The position numbers and the translations under genes were made by a program. This document shows positions 1 through 4,969 of a stretch of 7,241 nt of DNA, piece by piece. The stretch's first letter is position 1. The number at the start of each line of letters is the position of its first letter. Under the pieces are notes generated by a model that made no database searches, was not told where the DNA came from, and saw nothing but the letters and a program-made list of their open reading frames with translations. Source of the DNA: Leucobacter sp. (GTDB lineage Bacteria > Actinomycetota > Actinomycetes > Actinomycetales > Microbacteriaceae); NCBI GenBank assembly GCA_012510755.1, contig JAAZHL010000179.1, positions 1-7,241 of the forward strand. Direction: 5' to 3'.

Positions 1-35
1 CTCTTATGCCACAGCTGACGCTTCTTTCGCTTGCC

Positions 36-75
36 CACAAACGAAACTCTAGCATGTTTGTTTGCACACAAACGA
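36..75. promoter_or_regulatory. putative autoregulatory operator of the MarR/OhrR-like gene
   Basis: Three copies of one half-site lie just before the regulator. CACAAACGA occurs at 36-44 and again at 67-75, exactly 31 bp apart (about three helical turns). The inverted form GTTTGT lies at 56-61, so 56-61 and 68-73 form GTTTGT-N6-ACAAAC. A -10-like TAGCAT sits at 50-55 between the half-sites. MarR-family repressors usually bind inverted repeats overlapping their own promoter, so this is a plausible autoregulatory operator. The repeats are seen directly; the binding role is inferred. Confidence 0.45.
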
Positions 76-87
76 GGTGTCCTTTTA

Positions 88-588
88 GTGCGGACGAGAT
101 ACCCTGAGGGGGTGAGCCAAACGCCTGACGACGCCCTCGAACTCGAACGTCAAGTGTGTTTCGCGTTGGCCGTGGCGAGCCGCACGGTGATCACTATGTA
201 TCGCCCGATCCTCGAACCCCTGGGGCTCACCCACCCGCAGTACCTCGTGATGCTCGCGCTGTGGGGCAACGCACCCCTTCGCTTTCGTGAAGTTGCCGAG
301 ATGTTGCACCTCGACCCGGCAACTCTCACCCCCATCATTAAGCGGCTTGAGCAGAACGGACTAATCGAACGCACTCCAGTCGCCGGTGACGAGCGCACGT
401 TTTATCTCACCCCAACGGACGCAGGCACCGACCTTCGCGAACGCGCACTCGCGGTGCCGCCGGCCGTTATCGAACAGCTGGGGATGCCGGTTGGACGGCT
501 CATTGCGCTCCGCGACGAACTGTCGAGCGTGATCGAGGCTGCTGAAGCCGCGATCGATGAGAAAGGCAACAGCAGAAGCGCTATTTAG
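88..588 (+). CDS. MarR-family transcriptional regulator, OhrR-like (organic hydroperoxide sensor type)
   Basis: A winged-helix repressor of the MarR family, closest in layout to OhrR, which senses organic hydroperoxides through a reactive cysteine and controls a peroxidase gene (ohr). From the GTG at 88 it has 166 residues. The stretch LERQVCFALAVASR puts Cys24 where the peroxidatic Cys15 of Bacillus OhrR sits. MYRPILEPLGL and PQYLVMLALW follow (residues 37-60), then the recognition helix LDPATLTPIIKRLE (75-88) and the wing around DERTFYLT (101-108). The frame is open from a TTG at 31, but GTG 88 is preferred because GAGGTG (74-79) lies 8 nt before it; GTG 112 is also possible. Two tyrosines of the OhrR sensing pocket are replaced (Ala28, His49). 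No ohr gene is in the window, so it may lie to the left. The MarR call is firm; the hydroperoxide specificity is inferred. Confidence 0.88.
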   Translation: MRTRYPEGVSQTPDDALELERQVCFALAVASRTVITMYRPILEPLGLTHPQYLVMLALWGNAPLRFREVAEMLHLDPATLTPIIKRLEQNGLIERTPVAGDERTFYLTPTDAGTDLRERALAVPPAVIEQLGMPVGRLIALRDELSSVIEAAEAAIDEKGNSRSAI

Positions 589-1000
589 AATCTTGACGAG
601 TGATTTCGAGCGATCGCTCGAGCAGGGTTCGTAGGGCTGCGCGGTTCACTCCGGTGAGCCGAGTGAGATAGAGGCACGCCTTACTTGCACGGTGACGTCC
701 AAGCTCGTTCATGAGCTCTGGCCACCGCTCGGCAAAGTTGTTCACCAGATAGATGGTGTGTTGGCGGGGCCCGCTGGCAAACGCCAGCTCAGGGGCTCGG
801 CCGCCGTGGCCGCTCTCATAGCGATACTCGTACACGCCAAATCCGATGATGCGTCGGGCCCACACCTGAGGTGTTGCGCCGGTCAGCTGCGCACACAGTG
901 TGAGCAATTCCTCGGCTTCTGCGCGGCGAGCGGCATCGCGGGCATCAAGCAGCTCGCTCACGTCCATATCAGACGGAGACATTGCAGGTTGTGACTTCAT
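581..1000 (-). CDS. DUF1801 (YdhG-like) domain protein
   Basis: A small soluble protein of 139 residues with the DUF1801/YdhG-like fold. The family signature is clear: IIGFGVYEYRYESGHGG (residues 51-67), then HTIYLVNNF (81-89), then GRHRASKACLYLTRL (101-115), which corresponds to the family's G-K-H-x-x-x-K-x-C-L-Y-I motif, and a closing helix to residue 130. The family has no established biochemical role that I know of. ATG 1000 is chosen because GGAG lies 5 nt before it; an in-frame GTG at 1006 would overlap that ribosome site. The gene converges on the OhrR-like regulator and the last 8 bp overlap, so the two genes are antiparallel rather than an operon. A 127-bp region separates its start from that of the divergent membrane protein gene. 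Confidence 0.85.
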   Translation of the reverse strand: MKSQPAMSPSDMDVSELLDARDAARRAEAEELLTLCAQLTGATPQVWARRIIGFGVYEYRYESGHGGRAPELAFASGPRQHTIYLVNNFAERWPELMNELGRHRASKACLYLTRLTGVNRAALRTLLERSLEITRQDSK

Positions 1001-1037
1001 CAGCACTCCGCTCTCGTTCTCTTTGCGCCGTTGCTGC

Positions 1038-1073
1038 TTAAGTGTAGGTCGTGACGGTAACGGCGTCTGTCAT
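1038..1073 (-). other. possible 11-codon upstream reading frame in the DUF1801 gene leader
   Basis: On the - strand an ATG at 1073 follows AGGAG by only 2 nt and opens the frame MTDAVTVTTYT, which stops at 1038, 37 nt before the DUF1801 ATG. The peptide vaguely recalls the first strand of glutaredoxin/mycoredoxin proteins, but no CxxC motif follows in any frame. It may be a chance reading frame. Confidence 0.12.
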
Positions 1074-1115
1074 CTCTCCTGTGATTGCGAGCAACTGCCC
1101 ACCTACTACTACGAG

Positions 1116-1121
1116 TACGCT
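1116..1121 (+). promoter_or_regulatory. -10-like hexamer for a leaderless transcript
   Basis: TACGCT ends 6 nt before the GTG at 1128, so transcription would begin at or next to the start codon. No Shine-Dalgarno precedes that GTG. No convincing -35 is seen at 16-18 bp. An alternative pair further upstream is TTGCGA (1085-1090) with TACTAC (1107-1112), 16 bp apart. Confidence 0.25.
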
Positions 1122-1127
1122 AAAACG

Positions 1128-2252
1128 GTGAGTGGCAACGACCTAGCGCGACATGCAGACAGGCTTGCCCGGTTGAGGTCAGTGTGGCCAGAGGTGACTT
1201 CAGCAGAGGTGCGTGATGCGCGCCCGACCGCCTACCGATCGGCGGTGATCGGTGCGCTGCTGCTGATGCTTGCTGTACCAACTTCTTGGTTGAGTATTTG
1301 GCTGTTTCTCGACGCCTCATTTTTGTCGCCAGGCTGGCTCGACTCGGTGCGCGGGCTGTTGATGGTCGTGCTGCCGTTCGGCGCGATCTGTCTGGGGATC
1401 GCTGCGGTCACTCTGCTTCTCACGCCGACTGGCGTGCGTCGTGCGATTGCGTTGCAAGGTTTTGCGCGTGAAGTGGGCTTGCGATTTGCGAGTGACGGCC
1501 CGCATGTGCCACCGGTTGGTCTCTATTTTGCCGAGGGCGCGTTGGCCGCACCGGCTGACAGCAGAGCGCGTCTCGAGGCGCAGCGCGACCACTTTAGCAA
1601 GTCGATGTTTCGTTCGCGGTACTCCCTGTATATGCCGACGTCAGGGCCTCGCCCAAGACTGCAGATCGCGTTCGCCGCATACTTGGGCGGCAAGAACAGC
1701 CCGAGAGTGCCACGGGCCAACTTTCGCTTTCTCAGGCTGCAGCTCTCGCGCCGATTGCCCCACCTCGTCACTGTTGCTCGCAGAAATGGCTCAACGCGCG
1801 CCATGCTGCCAGGGTCGACCCAGCTTTCGCTCGAGGGCGATTTTGACCGGCACTTCACCTTGTATGTGCCGCCTGGTTATGAGCGTGACGCGCTCGAATT
1901 ATTCACTCCAGACGTGATGGCTTGTCTGATCGATCATGGCAAGAATTGGGACATTGAAATTGTCGAGGATCAGCTCATCGTTGTCTCGAGCAGAGTTGGG
2001 GCGCGTGCCGACCGAAGCGAAGTGACCGCGCTGCTGCATTTCGCTGATCTGTTCGGTGCCGAAATTGGTCATCAGGCAGCGACTTATTCCGACCCGCGTG
2101 CGCAGCGCCCGCGCACTCAGGTTGCCGCGGGCGGAAGGCGGTTGCTTCGCCGTTCTGAAGGGTGGATCTGGGCGGCAGTGTGTGGCCTGGCCGCGTTGTG
2201 TTTTGCCTTTCCCTTTGTTCTCATGTGGTTCATTGAGGGCTCAGCGCCGTAA
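1128..2252 (+). CDS. conserved membrane protein of unknown function
   Basis: A protein of 374 residues from the GTG at 1128. It has a charged cytoplasm-like N-terminus, two hydrophobic segments (about 38-60 and 76-98), a large soluble middle of about 240 residues, and one C-terminal hydrophobic segment (about 345-367) after an Arg-rich stretch. The soluble part carries a distinctive block: SLEGDFDRHFTLYVPPGY (234-251), then ERDALELFTPDVMACLID (252-269) and WDIEIVEDQLIVVSS (274-288). I recall similar blocks in uncharacterised proteins of Microbacteriaceae and Saccharibacteria, but I know no function. The frame stays open back to 900, but residues before 1128 overlap the DUF1801 gene and are Ser/Arg/Cys-rich shadow coding, so the later start is preferred. 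The gene is divergent from DUF1801 and converges on the next gene. No enzyme motif is evident. Confidence 0.8.
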   Translation: MSGNDLARHADRLARLRSVWPEVTSAEVRDARPTAYRSAVIGALLLMLAVPTSWLSIWLFLDASFLSPGWLDSVRGLLMVVLPFGAICLGIAAVTLLLTPTGVRRAIALQGFAREVGLRFASDGPHVPPVGLYFAEGALAAPADSRARLEAQRDHFSKSMFRSRYSLYMPTSGPRPRLQIAFAAYLGGKNSPRVPRANFRFLRLQLSRRLPHLVTVARRNGSTRAMLPGSTQLSLEGDFDRHFTLYVPPGYERDALELFTPDVMACLIDHGKNWDIEIVEDQLIVVSSRVGARADRSEVTALLHFADLFGAEIGHQAATYSDPRAQRPRTQVAAGGRRLLRRSEGWIWAAVCGLAALCFAFPFVLMWFIEGSAP

Positions 2253-2255
2253 CCC

Positions 2256-2319
2256 GAGCCGATGTGGGCCCGGCGATGCTAGCGTATTGGACATTGAAAT
2301 GACGCGAACGCTGCGGCTC
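2256..2319. terminator. weak nested inverted repeats between two convergent genes
   Basis: The 72-bp gap between the convergent stops holds GAGCCG (2256-2261) paired with CGGCTC (2314-2319), and inside it AGCGT (2281-2285) paired with ACGCT (2308-2312). There is no T-run. It could end transcription from both sides, but the stems are short and the spacing long. Confidence 0.2.
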
Positions 2320-2324
2320 TGGTG

Positions 2325-2819
2325 CTAGTGCAGCAGCGGCTCTTTGCCGTAGCGTGCGAGCAACAGAAGTATCAGCGCCGTGCCTGAGAGCAAGCCGTCG
2401 GCGATGCCGGCCGGAAGCATGAAGAGCATGAGCACGAGCGTAACCACGCAGTTGATGAACGAGAGCGCGTACCCCCACATTCGGTTCTTGAGCAGGCCGA
2501 CGGCGCCAATGATGCGAAGCATGGCAAACAGCCCACTCATCGCCATCATCAGGTAGAGGTTGTCATCGAAAAACGGGACGATGAATGAGAAGCCTCGAGC
2601 GAGCAGTTGGGAGTCAACCTGCAGCATCATCAGCACTGGCAACGCGAGAAATGGCAGCCCCTCCATCAGTAGCCCTTGGATAAGCTGAAGAATCGCCGCC
2701 CAAGTGACTTGGCGTCTGGCTGTGGCTTTGGCTGTGGCAGTAGGCGGGGTGTGTTGCTGCTGAATCGGCACAGGAATAAGCCTACTGAGTGTTCGAGCAG
2801 TCGCACTTGCTGGGTACAC
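2325..2819 (-). CDS. hypothetical protein with about four membrane segments
   Basis: A 164-residue integral membrane protein that I do not recognise. The first 38 residues are polar and rich in Thr, Ala, Gln and Pro. Hydrophobic segments follow at about 41-66, 88-110, 115-137 and 141-156, ending in the short tail RYGKEPLLH. Between segments 2 and 3, LLKNRMWGYALS looks like a short cytoplasmic turn. A 10-bp sequence repeated at 2717-2726 and 2729-2738 encodes the Thr-Ala-Lys-rich part of the tail. The GTG at 2819 has no Shine-Dalgarno and lies only 26 bp from the divergent LysR start, so translation may begin later, for example at GTG 2771, which would remove most of the polar tail. Its role is unknown; proximity to the regulator alone does not make it a target. 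Confidence 0.72.
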   Translation of the reverse strand: MYPASATARTLSRLIPVPIQQQHTPPTATAKATARRQVTWAAILQLIQGLLMEGLPFLALPVLMMLQVDSQLLARGFSFIVPFFDDNLYLMMAMSGLFAMLRIIGAVGLLKNRMWGYALSFINCVVTLVLMLFMLPAGIADGLLSGTALILLLLARYGKEPLLH

Positions 2820-2833
2820 GGGGCCGTGTGCGG

Positions 2834-2839
2834 TAGCTT
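2834..2839 (+). promoter_or_regulatory. -10-like hexamer for a leaderless LysR transcript
   Basis: TAGCTT ends 6 nt before the LysR ATG at 2846, and that ATG has no Shine-Dalgarno. The nearest -35-like hexamer, TTGCTG (2807-2812), is 21 bp away, which is too far for a standard promoter. It lies inside the start region of the divergent gene. Confidence 0.22.
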
Positions 2840-2845
2840 TTCACT

Positions 2846-3799
2846 ATGGTTCGGTATGGAGTCGGGGCGACACGCGGCATCACACTGCAGCAATTGAGAT
2901 ACTTCGTTGAAGTTGCTGCCGAAGGGTCGATCAGCGCCGCCGCCGATCTGCTCTATGTGTCTCAACCAACTATGTCTGCGGCGCTGAAAGACCTCGAAAG
3001 CAAGGTGGGCCGGGTGCTCTTGACCCGCTCGGCGCGCGGGGTGACCCTCACCGAAGACGGAACCGAGTTTCTTGGCTACGCCCGCCAAGTCACCGAACAA
3101 GCCGAGCTGCTTGAGCAACGCTATCTCGGCCGCCCGCCTTCGCGACGCCTGCTTGGGGTGTCGACGCAACACTATTCGTTTGTGGTCGACGCCTTTGCCC
3201 GAATGGTGAAGGCTACGGACGCGCCCGAATATGTGTTCAGCCTGCGCGAAACCCGAACCTGGGACATTATCGAAGACGTGCGCACGCTGCGCAGCGAACT
3301 CGGTGTGCTCTACAGAAATGACTTCAATAGAAACGTCATCGACAAGCTGCTTCGAGATGCGGGGCTCGTCTTCACTCCGTTGTTTCTTGCCACCCCGCAC
3401 ATCTTTATTGCGCGGTCGAATCCGCTCGCCGGGCGTTCGAGAGTGACGCTCGATGACCTCGAAGACCTGCCGCGGCTCACCTTCGATCAGGGCACAAACA
3501 ATTCGTTCTATCTTGCAGAAGAGATTCTCTCGACACGTTCGTCGAAACAAGACATTCGGGTGAGTGATCGTGCGACCATTTTCAATCTCATGATCAGTCT
3601 CGGCGGGTACACCATCTCAACCGGCATCATCTCTGACGATCTGGACCCGTCGATTATTGCCGTGCCGCTCGAGGTCGATGAACGGATTGAGATCGGTTGG
3701 ATCGGCCAGGCCTCTGTCTCATTGACGACGCAGGCGCAGCGGTTTGTTGCCGAGATGCGTGATGTGGTTGCTGGCTTTGGTGTCGAACTGCTGGTATAG
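2846..3799 (+). CDS. LysR-family regulator, MetR/CmbR/MtaR-like, probable regulator of mesXD
   Basis: A full-length LysR-type regulator of 317 residues. The winged helix-turn-helix spans about 13-72 and includes LQQLRYFVEVAAEGSISAAA (14-33) and YVSQPTMSAALKDLE (37-51). The co-inducer domain runs from about 103 to 305. Its blocks TQHYSFVVDAF (108-118), ETRTWDIIEDV (135-145), LTFDQGTNNSFYLAEEIL (211-228) and DRATIFNLMISLGGYTISTG (241-260) recall regulators of methionine and cysteine metabolism in Gram-positive bacteria (MetR, MtaR, CmbR). These often respond to a sulfur amino acid precursor such as O-acetylserine or homocysteine. It lies directly upstream of mesX in the same direction, 152 bp from the mesX start. 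That position, plus the sulfur-type subfamily, suggests control of mesXD; the ligand is not readable from the sequence. Confidence 0.92.
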   Translation: MVRYGVGATRGITLQQLRYFVEVAAEGSISAAADLLYVSQPTMSAALKDLESKVGRVLLTRSARGVTLTEDGTEFLGYARQVTEQAELLEQRYLGRPPSRRLLGVSTQHYSFVVDAFARMVKATDAPEYVFSLRETRTWDIIEDVRTLRSELGVLYRNDFNRNVIDKLLRDAGLVFTPLFLATPHIFIARSNPLAGRSRVTLDDLEDLPRLTFDQGTNNSFYLAEEILSTRSSKQDIRVSDRATIFNLMISLGGYTISTGIISDDLDPSIIAVPLEVDERIEIGWIGQASVSLTTQAQRFVAEMRDVVAGFGVELLV

Positions 3800-3807
3800 G
3801 AAATTCC
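3799..3807. promoter_or_regulatory. palindrome GGAAATTCC at the start of the mesX leader
   Basis: A 9-bp palindrome (GGAA-A-TTCC) begins at the last base of the LysR stop codon. It is a possible part of a regulator site ahead of mesX, but short palindromes of this size are common by chance. Confidence 0.15.
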
Positions 3808-3812
3808 TTTAG

Positions 3813-3836
3813 CTCATCACCAAGGTTGCTGATGGG
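3813..3836 (+). other. hairpin in the mesX leader
   Basis: CTCATCA (3813-3819) pairs with TGATGGG (3830-3836), a 7-bp stem including one G-T wobble, around a 10-nt loop. It lies 14 nt after the LysR stop. No T-run follows, so an intrinsic terminator is unlikely; it may be a leader structure or part of a regulator site. Confidence 0.3.
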
Positions 3837-3878
3837 GCTATGGCTGGGCAGTCTACCTACACTGAAGATGAACGTACT

Positions 3879-3916
3879 GATCGCACGTGATCGGTACCGG
3901 CGGTGGGTGAGAACCC
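3879..3916 (+). promoter_or_regulatory. palindrome-rich segment and GNRA-capped hairpin upstream of mesX
   Basis: In 38 bp lie GATC-N6-GATC (3879-3892) enclosing CACGTG (3884-3889), the palindrome CGGTACCG (3892-3899), and a small hairpin GGGT-GAGA-ACCC (3905-3916) whose loop fits the GNRA pattern. Downstream CTGCAACCC and the ribosome site GAGG (3937-3940) lead to the mesX ATG. The position suits a LysR site or a cis-acting RNA. It does not match a canonical cobalamin or SAM riboswitch that I could verify by eye. Confidence 0.35.
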
Positions 3917-3951
3917 GGCGCTGCAACCCAAGTATTGAGGCACACATCATC

Positions 3952-4944
3952 ATGACCAACGACTGCGCATTCAGCGTGAGCACGACCCGTTTCGACGAGG
4001 ACTATGCTCCTTCGACGAGTTCGCGCGCCACGACGAACTTTGCAAACCTTGCTCGGGGTGAACACCGTCAGCAGAACCTGCGCAACGCACTGACGATGAT
4101 CAATAATCGCTTCAACGATTTGGTGAGCTGGGATAACCCCGGCCAGGATCGCTATCGCGTAGAACTCGACATCATCTCTGTCGACCTGCACCTCGCTGCT
4201 GCCAGTGACACAGGCGCGTTTCCGCTGATCGAGGTGCTCGATGTGCAGATCCTCGACACACAAACTGGCACACGCACTGCTGGCATTGTCGGCAATAACT
4301 TCTCGTCATACATTCGCGACTACGACTTCAGTGTCTTGTTGCCCGCGCATGCCGCACAGGCACCAGGGGCGGGTGTGCCGGAAGATTTCGGTGAGCTGCA
4401 CGGTCAGCTATTCAAGAAGTTTCTCGACTCTGAGGCGTATCAAGAGCGCTTTGCGCAGCCCCCGGTGATTTGCCTCAGCGTGTCGACCTCGCGCACGTAT
4501 CGTCGGCTCTCGAACCGTCACCCTGTGCTCGGTGTCGAATATCAGCAAAACGATTATTCGTTGACCGACCAGTATTTCGCGCAGATGGGCCTTACCGTGC
4601 GGTACTTTATGCCACCCGGGTCGGTTGCGCCGCTTGCGTTCTACCATCAGGGCGACCTGCTGAATGACTACACGCCGCTCGCGCTCGCCGGCACCATCAG
4701 CACGATGGAATCGTTTCAGAAAATCTATCGCCCCGAGATCTACAATGCGAACGCGGCGGCCGCAGAAGTGTTCCAACCGAGCCTTGAGCACCAGGACTAT
4801 TCACTCACGCAAGTCGAATATGATCGCGTCGAGCGCAGCCAGCTCGCCACCACGCAAGGCAAGTTCACCGAGCAACACTTGATGGAACCACACGGTGCGC
4901 TCTTGCAACAATGGGTCACGGCTTCTGCTCTTTTGCCCGTATAA
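3952..4944 (+). CDS. mesX: MesX (DUF1852), partner protein of methionine synthase MesD
   Basis: A soluble 330-residue protein of the DUF1852 family, full length and collinear with family members I recall from Acinetobacter. Conserved blocks include TTNFANLARGE (27-37), MINNRFN (49-55), GIVGNNFSSYIRDYDFSVLL (111-130), HPVLGVEYQ (190-198), RYFMPPGSVAPLAFY (217-231) and QKIYRPEIYNANA (256-268). Published work on folate-independent methionine synthases found MesX to be required, together with oxygen, for MesD to make methionine; its chemistry is not settled. The ATG at 3952 is chosen because family homology begins at MTND and GAGG (3937-3940) lies 11 nt upstream. An in-frame ATG at 3826 would add 42 unrelated residues across the leader. 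The stop is 25 bp before mesD, so the two form an operon. No signal peptide or membrane segment is seen. Confidence 0.92.
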   Translation: MTNDCAFSVSTTRFDEDYAPSTSSRATTNFANLARGEHRQQNLRNALTMINNRFNDLVSWDNPGQDRYRVELDIISVDLHLAAASDTGAFPLIEVLDVQILDTQTGTRTAGIVGNNFSSYIRDYDFSVLLPAHAAQAPGAGVPEDFGELHGQLFKKFLDSEAYQERFAQPPVICLSVSTSRTYRRLSNRHPVLGVEYQQNDYSLTDQYFAQMGLTVRYFMPPGSVAPLAFYHQGDLLNDYTPLALAGTISTMESFQKIYRPEIYNANAAAAEVFQPSLEHQDYSLTQVEYDRVERSQLATTQGKFTEQHLMEPHGALLQQWVTASALLPV

Positions 4945-4945
4945 T
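4940..4945 (+). promoter_or_regulatory. TATAAT hexamer over the mesX stop codon
   Basis: A consensus -10 hexamer overlaps the mesX stop, 24 bp before the mesD ATG. No good -35 lies at 16-19 bp (TTGCAA at 4903-4908 is 31 bp away). It could be a weak internal promoter for mesD, or a chance result of the stop codon context. Confidence 0.2.
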
Positions 4946-4969
4946 CACGCGAAACGTGAGGCTTCACAC

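Noticed and set aside
900..1127. N-terminal extension of the membrane protein back to 900
   Set aside because: It overlaps the well-supported DUF1801 gene on the other strand and reads as Ser/Arg/Cys-rich shadow sequence without homology.
1949..2300. GGACATTGAAAT repeated at 1949-1960 and 2289-2300
   Set aside because: One or two exact 12-bp repeats are expected by chance in a window of this length; no further copies are seen.
2717..2738. TGGCTGTGGC repeated twice in the - strand membrane gene
   Set aside because: Only two copies, encoding a low-complexity Thr/Ala tail; not evidence of a functional repeat array.
2666..3550. 294-residue - strand frame across the LysR gene
   Set aside because: Antisense shadow of a clear LysR gene; Arg/His-rich composition, no recognisable domain.
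3800..3951. Canonical cobalamin or SAM riboswitch upstream of mesX
   Set aside because: Only short fragments resemble the cobalamin core. The downstream conserved segment and closing stem have no room before the ATG, and the SAM-I/IV GCAACC context does not align. Kept only as an unassigned structured leader.
3826..3951. 42-residue upstream extension of MesX
   Set aside because: In frame, but residues before MTND do not match the DUF1852 family and would cover the leader; the ribosome site at 3937-3940 supports ATG 3952.
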